This document shows, in pieces, positions 43,685-54,350 of a stretch of 64,000 nucleotides of DNA (position 1 is its first letter; each line of letters opens with the position of its first letter). The translations under genes and the position numbers were made by a program. The stretch is from Dolomedes plantarius (taxonomy: Eukaryota > Arthropoda > Arachnida > Araneae > Dolomedidae). The notes under the pieces were generated by a model that made no database searches, was not told the DNA's origin, and worked only from the letters and a program-made list of their open reading frames with translations. The stretch spans positions 204,295,661 through 204,359,660 of the forward strand of contig OU015490.1 of assembly GCA_907164885.2 (NCBI GenBank), given 5' to 3'.

Positions 43685-45106
43685 TCTGTCACAAAAAATA
43701 TATATGCAACCAGAAGGAAATGTGCTACTATCACGAAACTTAACATGTATGTAGTGTATGAGGAGATAAGCAAATGAATACAAATTCAGAAGAACAGACC
43801 ATTTTATTAAGAAGATATGGCATGAAAAAGGTTACAAATCAGTAAGTAGTAAATCCACCACTGGCAGCTATACAAGCCGAAGCACGGCGTGGCATCGAAT
43901 CAATGAGGTCACCTATGACCTCCTGCGGACGATCATGCCATAATCTTTGCAACTGGGCAGTTAATACACCAGTATTCCGGGACGGATGCAGTTGCCTTCC
44001 AATCACGTCCCAGACATGCTCTATTGGAGAGAGGTCTGGTGACCTGGCAGGCCATGGGAGTACGTCGTATCCTTGAAGACATTGTTGGGAGAGTCGCGCA
44101 GTATGTGGACGAGCGTTGTGTTGCTGATAAATGGCACCTGGGTGACTTGATAGCATAGGCAGTACAACTGGCGTTAAAATCTCGCCCACGTAACTGCGTG
44201 CCGTCAAAGTGCGTTGAAGGACGACTAGAGGTGATCGTGTGTCCCCACAAATTGCTCCCCACACTGTCACACCTTGTGTTATCGCCGTATGCCTCTCGAC
44301 AACAAATGCTGGATCGGACCGGTGGCCTGGCCGCTTCCACACGCGTATGCGCTGGTCATCAGCATTGAGACTGAATCGGGATTTATCGCTGAAGATCACA
44401 CGCCTCCAGTCGGTCACACTCCAGCTTGGCCGAGGTTGGCAAAAATTCAAACGACACTGCCTATGATGTGGGGTCAGTGGTAGGCGTCTTAATGGACATC
44501 GGCTCCTTATACCTGCGTCGTCCAGTCGTCTCCGAATGTTTTACCTTGATACCATCGGATGTCTGGAAGGTGGTAAATGGCGTCGAACTGATTCTAGCAA
44601 CGTTGTTGGTGCGGACGTGGCCGCTCTTACGATTGCGCGATCCTCGCGAGCATTTGTGTTCTTTGGACGCCCTGACCCCCCGCGACGGTAAACTATACCT
44701 TCCGTGATCCATTGTTGCCAACACCGAGCAACTACCATATAGTTCCGTCCGAAATGGCGGTCAATACACCTGTTCGACCAACCTGCTTCTCTGAGGCCTA
44801 CTATACGCTCCCTCTCAAAGTCCGACAATTGTTCATACTGTCACCGGTTACGTCTCAGAGGTATCTCTAGTCACAGTATCTTCCATCCAAGTCAACAGAT
44901 TTGTTTGAATAACCGTATGGCACGAGTAATCATGCTTTTAAACTCTCCCAGCTGCGCATCTTATATGTGCATAGCGCGCTTACGCTTGACTCATTGGCGT
45001 CGAAATTTTAATTATTTGCATATCTCTTATCAGACTACATTCCTGCTAAGTTTTGTGATAGTAGCTCGATTTCTTCTGGGTGCGTATATTTTTATGTGAC
45101 AGAGTG
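43682..45106 (-). mobile_element. Tc1-family transposon, full length
   Basis: Ends are CACTCTGTCACAAAAAATAT and the inverse of CACTCTGTCACATAAAAATA, with TA duplicated in (TA)n flanks. At 1425 bp and with one transposase gene it has the standard Tc1 layout. Confidence 0.9.
43839..44828 (-). pseudogene. Tc1 transposase with catalytic Asp to His change
   Basis: The start MSDFERERIVGLREAGWSNR opens the N-terminal HTH (44541-44828). One frameshift near 44545 leads to the rest (IRRRLDDAGIRSR...), which stays open to the stop at 43839. First Asp is in VIFSDKSRF (usually SDESRF). The second should be QQDNARPH but reads QQHNARPH, removing a catalytic ligand. Glu is kept in SPDLSPIEHVWD. So this copy has both a frameshift and a dead active site, though its terminal repeats are good enough to be moved in trans. 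Confidence 0.9.
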
Positions 45107-45126
45107 TATATATATATATATATATA

Positions 45127-46693
45127 CGAGGGTTGGGGCATAAGTCATGGCAACTATTTTTTTTTCTTGTAGATATGTGAACGGATCACAAACGTATATG
45201 TGTCGTGTGGAAGTTCTGCAGGCATAGTGTGTATGCAGAACAACAGATGGCTCTGTGATAGCTGATAGTAGCGCAGCGAGGGCTCTGAAATCAGTCTAGT
45301 GCGAGTGTCCTCCGGCAGAGTTCTTTTCTTCTAAATTTAACTCTCTTTTTATTTGGCCAATCCGTCTGTTCTGCTTGGAGTCCGCTTGTGCCTCTCTTTG
45401 TGGGGCTTGTTCTGGGGTAGACGTGGCGGGGCTTGTCTGGGCCGTGCCGGGGGTAGTTGTCTGTTGTGGGTCTGTCCGCACAGCTGGGATTTACCCAGTG
45501 AGGCCTTCGGCCGGGTCGGGCCCAGCTTGTGCTTTGTGGGAGTGTCGTGCGAGATGGAAGTAACCCGTGTTGAGCAGCGCGCTTACATCAAAATAGCCGT
45601 TTTCCGAGGGAGAAATGCGATGAAATGTCACAGTGAATTAGTAGAAGCCCTTGGGAATAATTCCCTACCATATCGTACAGTAGCACTGTGGGTAGGAAAG
45701 TTTCAGCAAGGACGTGTGTCAACCAGTGATGAGCAACGTTCGGTACGACCGGTGAGTGTGCAGACCGACTTGGCACGTGCCGTTATCGAGCAGCTCATGG
45801 ATGAAGACAGACGATGGACGGTACTAGAGTTAGAGAGGGCAAGTGGCATCGAGAAACGCACCGTCCACAGGATATTGCATAATGAGCTACAGCTACGCAA
45901 AATCGTTTCTCGGTGGGTACCGCATGCACTGACGGAAGTTCAAAGGTGGGTGCGCTATGCAATATGCTCCGACCACTTTTTACGCTGGCAACAGGACTGC
46001 GATCAATTCTTGTCACGAATAATCGCCATCGATGAATTTTGGGCCAGGGCATACGAACCAGAACTGAAACGTCAGTCCGCGGAGTGACGACATCCTGGAT
46101 CACCAAGGCAGCAGAAGTTCCGTCAGAATCCTTCCCCAGTCAAATTGATGGTGATCGTCGCGTATGACGTCAGGGGCGTCATTTTTGCCACTTTGTTCTT
46201 CATGGCAGAACAGTGACCGCACAGTACTACAGGGACTTCCTGGTGCGACAAGAACGACGTGGCGTTCGGAATAAACGTCCGGATCTTGTGGACAGTGCAA
46301 TAATCCTGCACGACAATGCAAGACCACATAAAGCAGGGTATGTACGACAGCTACTCCGACGTTGGGGATGGGAAGAATTGGAGCATCCACCGTACTCTCC
46401 TGACCTTTCGCCCTGTGACTTTGATCTCATTCCCAAGATTAAGGAACCAGTATGTGGTAGGCGGTTTGCAACACGAGAGGACATTGCTAATGCTGTGCGC
46501 CAACAGATGACCCGATTCACACATGGTGCGGCAAATGCTGAGGCTGATGGTATTCAGCGCCTCCCACATCGTTGGCAGCGTGTGGTGACACTAGCAGGGG
46601 ACTACATTGAGGGTCTTTAGGCCCAGGTTTGTCATGTCAACTTTATGTGTACTGTGTTATCATTCTTTTGCACGGTGAAGGCCATATTGCCCT
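45127..46693 (+). mobile_element. mariner (DD34D) element, 3' end replaced
   Basis: The left end CGAGGGTTGGGGCATAAGTC follows TA (45125-45126). The 3' UTR continues to GAAGGCCATATTGCC at about 46693, where the expected inverse of the left end would begin. Instead the sequence switches, and the next Tc1 element starts nearby. The right end was lost, probably at that insertion. Confidence 0.8.
45554..46620 (+). pseudogene. mariner transposase (SETMAR-type), one stop and one frameshift
   Basis: Start chosen at ATG 45554 (MEVTRVEQRAYIKIAVFRGR), which opens the HTH pair; the frame upstream to 45353 is Cys/Gly-rich and not part of the family. The catalytic Asp residues are all present: AIDEFWARAYEP, ILHDNARPHK and SPDLSPCDFDL. 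Trp in the conserved SAEWRHPGS segment is replaced by TGA at 46085-46087, and a frameshift lies near 46195. The last frame ends LAGDYIEGL, the normal family C-terminus. Recent decay is likely. Confidence 0.9.
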
Positions 46694-46699
46694 GTATAC

Positions 46700-48075
46700 T
46701 ACCGTAATAAATTAGTGTGTTACGATATTTCAGTGCTATTCATTGTCCACACATGTAGTTAAGACCTTGTCCTTCCGTCTGTATATGTCCCATTTTCCAA
46801 CCGGACTGGTATCTTGAAGAAAAAAAATACGGCGCAGGATCACCTTTGTCATGTAATACCACCTGATTCTCTTTGGAATTGGATTACGCAAGTCATGAAT
46901 AGTGGTTAAGAATATATTATACCATTTTTCAGGGAAAAATCATGAAAGTTCCTGTAGAGATGCTGTGGTGGATATCGATAACTGGCTCTATCCGCTTATG
47001 CAGATCACAGTGGTTGGATGATATTAGTCGGGGGGATTGTACAGGGCAAGATAAGATATTTGACTTCTTTTTCATGCTTTTTAAACCAATACTTGATAGA
47101 TTTAGCAGTAAGTATAGGGGGATTATCATCCTGGAGAACGCCATATCCTGCAAGAAACAGTGTTTGAACCATTTGGATGTACTAGTGTTTGAACCATTTG
47201 GATGTACTAGTGAGCTAAAATTTCGACATAGTCCTTCCCATTCAATCTCCCTTTTAGGGTTTAAATAGGGCCTGAAGAAGTCCATGAGATGCCATCCCAA
47301 ACCCTGATAGATCTACCTCCATGACTGACAGTTGAGATGATACTGCCAGAATCTTACGCTTGTGTAGGTGTTCTCCAGACATACGCACGCCCTGTTGCAA
47401 GGAACAATGTGAACAATGATTTGTCGGACCAAATGCCGTTTTTCGACATATTACTCGACCAGAATTTGCGCTCGTGGCACCAGTGTGTGCGATATTTTGT
47501 ATTGGCATCTATTACAAGCGGTTTGGGAATAGCTACTCTTCCGTAAATACTTTGTTTGTGAAGTTCCCTTCTACCTCTAATGGTTGATACCGGAACATGC
47601 AGATGCAGATTGAGCTCTTCGGTCATTTTGGTTGCAGTTGTTTTCTCTCTTCATGTCGCAATCCGCTTCAATACCTCGTCCGTCTCTTTCACTCAGCTCT
47701 CCCTTTCGTCCACTATTCTGTTTGGCAAAGGATGTTTTTCTGTGCACTCTGTATGGTATCATGATTATCGATACCATAGCTCGAAAAACACCCATTAGCT
47801 TGGGGGTTGCAGTAACAGATACTCCAATTTAAACGCGATCCAACAATTTGCCCTTTTTGCAAGGTCTGTATATTTGCAAGGTTTGATATTTTACGCTGTT
47901 CCCTCCAAAAGCACGATGCCCTTAGCTTCATTACTGCTACCTGACAATAGAATAATACATACACTATATTATATAAAAAATTCCGGTTGTCAGACTTGTT
48001 TTTTAAGGAATACGAAGCACATTTATAAACACCACTAATATTGATAGGTGTTTCCATTATTTTGATAACCACCTG
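46700..48075 (-). mobile_element. Tc1-family element with degenerate transposase
   Basis: Right end (element 5') is the inverse of CAGGTGGTTATCAAAATAATG with TA at 48076-48077. The transposase relic reads downward: HLHVPVSTIRGRRELHKQSI and KNGIWSDKSLFTLF (47354-47626), then shifted pieces with WFKKHEKEVKYL and a decayed PPTNIIQPL (third catalytic motif, usually SPDLNIIEPL, Glu to Gln), ending KGDPAPY at about 46830. The left terminal repeat is not clear. Many stops. Confidence 0.75.
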
Positions 48076-48077
48076 TA

Positions 48078-48414
48078 TACATGTGTGTGTGTGTGTCAGT
48101 CAGTCAGTCAAAATTTTGACGCATTTTGGTACTTTTCTGTTTAACTGTTTACTGCTTTCCCAAGCGATACAGATTGGGGTAGAACTCGCGACGCAGGACA
48201 TCTGAAATTTTGCTTTTCGGCGGACCGTTATGGAGGAACGTAATCCTATAATCCTACGTTAAAAAAGGAAAAAAGAAATAAACAAATTTTAAAAATCAGT
48301 GTTCTATAAATTGTGGGTATATACTTACTTTGCTTAGTAACAATTTAAAAAAATGTATCGCTTACCTTCTACACTTGTTTTTGCCAAATCTCATGTGACC
48401 AAAATTGCATACCA
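48078..48414. other. (TG)n/(TCAG)n tract and non-coding stretch
   Basis: GTGTGTGT then CAGTCAGTCAGTC at 48083-48110, followed by AT-rich sequence with a GACATCTGAAATTTTGCTTT word recalling the Helitron-associated repeats at about 405. No gene. Confidence 0.5.
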
Positions 48415-48605
48415 TTTGATGGCCGAATGGCTAGGGCGCTGGCATTTGGTTCATATCCTGTAGGTTCGAGTCCCACTGTTATCATGGATGTTTGCAGCCT
48501 TTCGGAATCAGCTTTAAACTGCAGGTCCCGGTTTAATTAGCCCTCGTATAGCAAAAAGGTGACCGTAGCGCTCCAAACCAACTAAAATTTCATATTGAAA
48601 TATTA
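48415..48605 (+). mobile_element. tRNA-derived SINE
   Basis: A-box TGGCCGAATGGCTAGGGCGC (48420-48439) and B box GGTTCGAGTCCC (48463-48474) with correct spacing. The body continues to about 48600 (GGTCCCGGTTTAATTAGCCC). The head resembles a tRNA more closely than the SINE at 5013. No target duplication confirmed. Confidence 0.75.
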
Positions 48606-48936
48606 ATACGTACCTGTATTTCATTTAGGTAAACGAGCATATTTCAAAATTATAAGCTTCACATTAAAACACTAAAAATTATGAATTGCATTTATTTATA
48701 TAAAACTAAAATAGAAAAAAAGGGATGAAAAGGGTGAGCCTGGACTTCTAATAATTTTTGTTGAAATATTTTAGAGAACTACTCTCGCATCATCTTTCGG
48801 GTTAAGTCTTGTTCGTTGTATGGTTTTTATAGAAACTGATTTTGAAATGCCATTCTCACATATATAGGTAGACGCGAATGTAAGGAATGTAAGTATAGCC
48901 TTGCAAAACTGTTTGATACCTTATATAACAATATCA
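48606..48936. other. Non-coding stretch
   Basis: Nothing recognised. Confidence 0.5.
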
Positions 48937-49538
48937 TCTATATATTAAAGTTTCTAAGCCGACTTAATGGGCAGTCCGTGACAGAAAACTACTGCATCGA
49001 TTTACTTCATTTTGGTCTTAAAAGAAAGATTGCAATCTGTAGATTTGTCAAATTTGGTTTTGTAACCGCAATTTATATTAATTAGCGATAATTTACAATT
49101 AAAAATTGATTTCTGCGCATGCTCAGTGGCATGATTAAATCTGCCATTAGAAACTCACTGTTTCTGCGCATGCTCAGTGATATGTTTTAATGATAAGCAC
49201 GTTTATTCCGAGAAGTCTCTCTAGATCTCTCTCTGCTATTTTAATTTTTATGATAATTATGTTTGTGAAATATAAGATTAAACCGGATGGAAATTGTTTA
49301 TTATGCGCTGTTTAATTAGCGATAATTTACAATTTAAAAAATTGCTTTCTGCGCATGCTCAGTGACATTTTTAAATCTGGCTTTAGATACTCACTAAGCA
49401 CGATGCCGCTTAAACACATTAATTTTTTTCTGCGCATTATTTTGATTTTCAACATTTGGAAATGATTTGTTGAGTATAATTTGTGCATTAGCACATTTAT
49501 TTACTATCTAGCCGTATGTTTTGACGGGTACCAACTAG
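48937..49538 (+). mobile_element. Complete non-autonomous Helitron, 602 bp
   Basis: Starts TCTATATATTAAAG after A at 48936. Ends with hairpin CCGT...ACGG, seven bases (GTACCAA) and CTAG, followed by T at 49539. A/T flanks without duplication are the Helitron signature. Internally TTAGCGATAATTTACAATT ... CTGCGCATGCTCAGTG occurs twice (about 49083 and 49316). No open frame. Confidence 0.85.
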
Positions 49539-49554
49539 TATATTTTTATGTCAC

Positions 49555-49735
49555 TGTCTCGTCACTTGACTCGGTTCAAAATTACAGGACTGATGCCCTT
49601 CGAGGTCAAGTCAGACTTAAGCATTAGTGGTACCTCGCCTTAAAGTGAAGCTGCTTACTACCCTTCGCCATGGACCTAAGTCCTTTGGATTTGGTGTAGG
49701 CTTTCCTACACCAGGGGGATTAGAAACAACATATA
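49555..49735 (+). mobile_element. LINE/SINE 3'-end fragment
   Basis: Ends CTACACCAGGGGGATTAGAAACAAC, similar to the ends at 51050 (CTAGTCCAGGGGGCTTAGCAACAAC) and 63520 (CTAGTCTTAAGGGATGTGCAACAAC). It probably belongs to the same LINE family or a dependent SINE. Confidence 0.4.
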
Positions 49736-49939
49736 TTTTTATATAACATTATTAATCATATATTTTTATACAATATTAATAATATATTTTTATAAATAGT
49801 ATCATATAAAAAATGTAAATAAAAATATTATAAATATGTTACAGAAAATTTAAAGCATATTTTTTAATTAAATAATTCAATGATTTAAATTTACTTCAAA
49901 CTATCCGCGACCCAAAGTTTGCACACCATTGTTTTACGG

Positions 49940-50734
49940 TAAAGTACATTTTTTGATTCAGAAAACAGATGTCTGTTTTTAGAAAATTTTAAAAAAAAAT
50001 GAAACTTTGAAAGATTTTAAAGTTTCTATGACCTTAAAATTTCTGCATCACGCCATTGAGTAATTTGGTCTTTGAATGTTGAGAGTAAACATATATCTGA
50101 AGAATTCGTAACTTCAACAACATTGGTACAGGCTTAAGATATTTTTTAGTGTTGAAAAATATCCTGGAGAAATCGAACAGCTTAAAAATGTTTTTGTTCC
50201 GCTTTCCAATGTCATGGAACAGCACTTTGAAAGAATGTAAAATATGCTAAGTACTGTGGAAGACGCCTTGACCGAAACACGTCATCAAGGCCTGAATTAA
50301 ACAATTCGTCAGATGACTCTCCATATATACATTATGTACCTAAATGATAGTTAAAAAAGAAAATCCAAAAGAAAAATCATGAACGAAAATTTTTGGCGTG
50401 CCCTCTAAATTTGATGTCTTTATGTGAAAGAAAGAACGAAAGGCACAACTTCGTATTTCATTGAAAGTCTTCAAAATTTCTATTCATATTACCCCCTTAT
50501 ATAAATTCAAATAAACATTGCAGAATGTATTGTTGCAGATGTAGCTTAGATGTAGTAATGCATGTTATCCTACGCAGAATTTTTCCTTCGCGTGCGGATG
50601 TAATAACCAGTGATTATTGATGACTTTTTAAAAATCTCCTAATCCAGGAATTAAAAACTTTTTATGACATTTCTTTTCGATTTTTCTAGATTTGTTTTAA
50701 GAAATGTGTTACTGACACTTCCGTTTTTAAGACC
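49940..50734. other. Non-coding stretch
   Basis: AT-rich; no gene recognised. Confidence 0.5.
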
Positions 50735-51085
50735 AGACAATGCAGTGTTTGGAGCGAGTCTCCTGCCTGCTTTGGTAGCCGGCCAAGCGCCCTGGTCTGG
50801 CCTTGCTCTTTAGAGGTCTGAGACCAATACAGTCTGCCCTGGCTCGTCTTCGGAGTGGACATACAATAGAATGCGCTTCGAGATCTCTACAAAGGTCTTT
50901 CCTCCTTGTTCATGTTCTGCTGCGAATCCTTCCCATATTGTGGGCTGTTTAGGTATGCCTGTCAACCTGCTTGCATAAGATCAGGAAACTGCTGCCTCCC
51001 ATTTGCTCACATGACAGAGCCTCATGGACCTGATCTAGCAATTTTCTAGTCCAGGGGGCTTAGCAACAACAACAACAATTGTGAA
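50735..51085 (+). pseudogene. LINE ORF2 C-terminal fragment with (CAA)n tail
   Basis: Conceptual frames contain SALARLRSGHT and a Cys-rich stretch similar to the LINE ORF2 C-terminus, broken by frameshifts. It ends with a short TCCAGGGGGCTTAGCAACAACAACAACAAT tail-like stretch. Only the last ~350 bp of the element are present. Confidence 0.5.
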
Positions 51086-52189
51086 ATTAAATCGAGTGGT
51101 ATCAAATTTAATTACTTTACAAAATTTTATGATTCAATTTACAAGCAGGAATTTTAAACGTTTTAATTTCATTATATCTTGCGGTTTCGAATAACTTTTC
51201 AGAAAATTCACTTTAAGATCATATAAATTTTCTTGTGCTGCATATAAAATGTATAATATAGTTAATGTATATCAGTTAAAAAGCTTGCTTTATTTTAAAA
51301 ATTTCTATTATAATATTTTAATAATTACAAGGTAAAAAGAACTTTTTATATACCATGTTTTTAAATTTTCTGTTGAAATCATATAAACTTGACAATTCTA
51401 TGCATTAATAAATACTTTTTTAAAATTTTTTTCATGAATATCCTATCAACTTGAAAGAAAATGAAGTTAATAGGAAGCTAACTTGCGTTTAACTTTTCGT
51501 TCCCGTCCCGGCCGAAAGATGGCTGCACCAGTCTACAAAACAAAATTAAGGTATCCGACCACGTTCAAAACCAAAATCTTTAAATTGGGTTTTATATAAA
51601 AAAAAAAAATTTGCAGTTAAACTGATAGCAGGTTATAAAACGTAGAAAAATATCAAAATTTGGAAGAAAAAAAAAATTTTTGGTGAAATATTGGAAAAAG
51701 TGAAAAAAATTAACCTTTTTTTACCTTTACGATAACGCTCATAATTAAAAGGATATGTGAAATATATCATAATTTCTTGTATAAATGTAGAGATACATTG
51801 ATTACGCATGAAATGAAGCAAAATAATGATGTTTCTCTTAAGTATAATTGATTATCAGCCAATCGAGCAATTTAATACAAAAAAATAAGAAAAAAAAGGG
51901 AAATTTCTGATAAAATATCCCAATAATTTATCTCTAGGTAAGATATTGTAAAGATTTTGGTTCATTGCATCCATAACATCATAACAAACATACATATAAA
52001 ATTTCATTAAATTCTGAACATTTTTATAATTGTTATCATTGTTGTAAAATAACAATATACCAAAAAATTCAGTTTTCTAGAAATTCAATTTAAAGTTTTA
52101 ACTACAAAAAATTACAACCTTAAAAACTCAGCAGTTGCTTAAAATTTACCAGCTTTGTAGCATACACCTTTTTTGAGCTCAGTAATAGT
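51086..52189. other. AT-rich stretch, no gene seen
   Basis: Contains the short GC-richer patch TTCCCGTCCCGGCCGAAAG at about 51500, otherwise featureless. Confidence 0.6.
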
Positions 52190-52965
52190 GTACTTTTTTT
52201 TCTGACTGCTCTATTGTTTTTCCTTTGCATTTTTGCAAAGTGTGAAGAGCTTCTCACTGAAATCGTTAAGACGAACACTGTCTAACATTTCATAATATTT
52301 TATCTCAAAGTATCCCGGATTGATATTTAATGCATTGAAAACTGCCAATAGTCCCATCATTAAACTGTATTACAGCAATATTTCCATCAAAACGCAATGT
52401 TTCCAGTGATACATGTAGCTTTGGGGACTATCTACCACAGAATACCATTGAAACATTCGTTTGCGTTTTGAGTCTTTCCATGCAAACATTTCATTAATAA
52501 TTCTTTGTCACACAATTCCATATAGACAGGTTTTGCAATATTTAATATGTTCTGTGGTAAACCAGGTGATATTTCTTTAATAGTATTTCCTGATGCTATA
52601 GCACGTTGAATTTTGCACCAACTTGTTGGTCCTCGAGGACACTGGCCATGCATAGGATGGGAGACATTTGAAGAGCAATGAAATAAGACAGATATCACAG
52701 CTTGTTGCATTTGATTTAGCTCTCCAACGTTACTGCGTATGGCAATTCCATAATAATTTTGAAGCTTATCTATAAATTTGTCTGAGAGTTTACCTTTTCC
52801 ACCTAGTCCAGGTGTACAACTTTTTAACTTGCGAAAGCGGCTTCCGACTCTTTTCTGTGCGTGCCCAATGCATTCAAGTTTTTTTCACCTTCCCTTTGAT
52901 TTCATAAACTTTTTAACAGTTAAAAAATTTTCAGAGTCGCCATCACCATAGTATTCAGCATATAG
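52190..52965 (-). pseudogene. Mutator-like (MULE) transposase fragment
   Basis: On the minus strand, YYGDGDSENF (52920-52950) is followed by ECIGHAQKRVGSRFRKL (about 52820-52880), GLGGKGKLSDKFIDKLQNYYGIAI, QMQQAVISVLFHCSSN, PTSWCKIQRAIASG and KCLHGKTQNANECFN. From memory these are the conserved segments of a Mutator-like domain protein repeated in spider genomes. They cover the C-terminal half. A short frameshift near 52880 and decayed sequence below 52430 follow. The N-terminal half is cut off at about 52968 by an opposing hAT gene. Confidence 0.7.
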
Positions 52966-52967
52966 AT

Positions 52968-54350
52968 TGAAGGTTATATGCTGCGATAGATCTTGATGGT
53001 TGTGCAACAATGGCAGTTCGCGAAAACGAAGTGCAGAAAATAATTCGTAAGAAATATAACAAAGCTCTCTTTTTCCATTGTGCTTCACACAGACATAACT
53101 TGGTGGTCAACGAATTAATAAAATCCAGGATGTACAAAATTCATTAGCTACTATAAAAAAAGTCATTAACTTTTTCCGCGAAGGTCCATATCGGAGAAAA
53201 TATGTACCCAAATTTCCCTTATTTTGTGAAACTAGATGGTCTGTCAAGTATAAGTCTATTAGAATATTTTCGGAACATTTTGAGGAAATAAGAAACGCCC
53301 TAAAACATTTATCATATTCGATGGAAATAAATGGAGATACACGATCGAAATCCAACCAGTTGCTATGCGCAATTTCCACTCCTAAATGTATTGTGTGTTT
53401 GCATATTATTTCAAACTATTGTGCCAAACTGGAGCCTGTTTGCAATATTTTACAAGCAAAAACAATAAACCTTTTATCGACGAAGAAACATATTCAATTA
53501 CATTTATCTATTCTGAAAGATCACAGGGCTGATGCAGAGAATTACTTTAAAGATATATTTCAAAAATGTATATTGGACGGAAGAAAATTCGACATTGATA
53601 TTAAAATACCTAGATTAGCTGCAACGCAAACGCAAAGGGCTAACTACTCTACTGATAGTGCTGAAAATTATTTTCGAATTTCTTTATTTACTCCATATTT
53701 GGATTCAATGATACAGTACATGGAAGTCCGATTTTCACAAGAGACGGATAGTGCATTTGCTCTGTCTATTTTTCACCCGCAACTAATAATACAGGCAGAA
53801 ACCTTTAGTTTGCTAAAATCAAACATTCATTACATCTCAAAACTGTATGAAATTGAAAATTTGACTTGTGAAGCCAAAACTTGGAAAGAAATGTGGGTTT
53901 CAAAAGTCAAAAGTAACAATACTGAGACTGATCTCGAGGTTGTTGAATTAATAGATAAACATTGCCAGTTCTTTCCTTGCATAAAAAAAGCGTTACAAAT
54001 TTTTTTAGCCTTACCTCCTACCACAACAACAATTGAAAGATCTTTTAGTGCGCTCCGACGGGTAAAAACCTTGTTGAGATCAACCATGTCTCAAGAGAGA
54101 CTTTCTGGTCTCTGTATGCTTAGCGTTCACAGAGAATATGTGAGTAAAAATAAAGACACATTTATTGAAAAAGTAATTAATAGATTTTCTCAAAACAGAA
54201 GAAATCTCTCATTACTTTTCTCCGATTAGAAAAATAACATAAAAGTTTATTTTTTATAACCGTAAATATGTATTTTTGATAATAAAGGTGTAAAAGTTTT
54301 AATCTATTTTACTTTGCCCACCTCTATATTTGACTCCTCCGGCGCCACTG
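52968..54350 (+). mobile_element. hAT element 3' part
   Basis: Coding remnants from about 52975 to 54229 and a hAT-type end CCGGCGCCACTG at 54339-54350. The 5' portion is missing, replaced by the Mutator fragment. Confidence 0.7.
52975..54229 (+). pseudogene. hAT (52 kDa repressor/ZMYM1-like) transposase C-terminal half
   Basis: Begins with the second catalytic Asp context (DLDGCATMAVRENEVQKIIR; normally YDGAS/CTMAG) and the FHCASHRHNLVVNEL motif. After frame breaks at about 53140 and 53240 there is a clean 302-codon frame (53321-54229). It holds the helical insertion and the dimerisation domain FLALPPTTTTIERSFSALRR...ERLSGLCMLSVHRE. The first Asp and zinc finger are missing. Confidence 0.85.

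Larger units (their letters stand above)
43397..49931. mobile_element. Large old hAT element hosting several later insertions
   Basis: Left end AGTGGTGTGCAAACTTTTT and right end the inverse, AAAGTTTGCACACCATTG. Flanking 8-mers TTTTAAGG (43389) and TTTTACGG (49932) match at seven of eight positions. The right subterminal 150 bp is the inverse of 63837-64000, so it is a family. Subtracting the nested Tc1, mariner, second Tc1, SINE, Helitron and LINE tail leaves under 1.5 kb, without a hAT transposase, so it was probably a MITE-like copy that grew by insertions. Confidence 0.6.

Noticed and set aside
43933..44340. 135-aa minus-strand frame
   Set aside because: A shifted-frame shadow of the Tc1 transposase in the same place; it lacks the DDE motifs that the 203-aa frame shows.
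45353..45553. N-terminal extension of the mariner transposase
   Set aside because: Family proteins begin near MEVTRVEQ; the upstream Cys/Gly-rich stretch is 5' UTR read through by an open frame.
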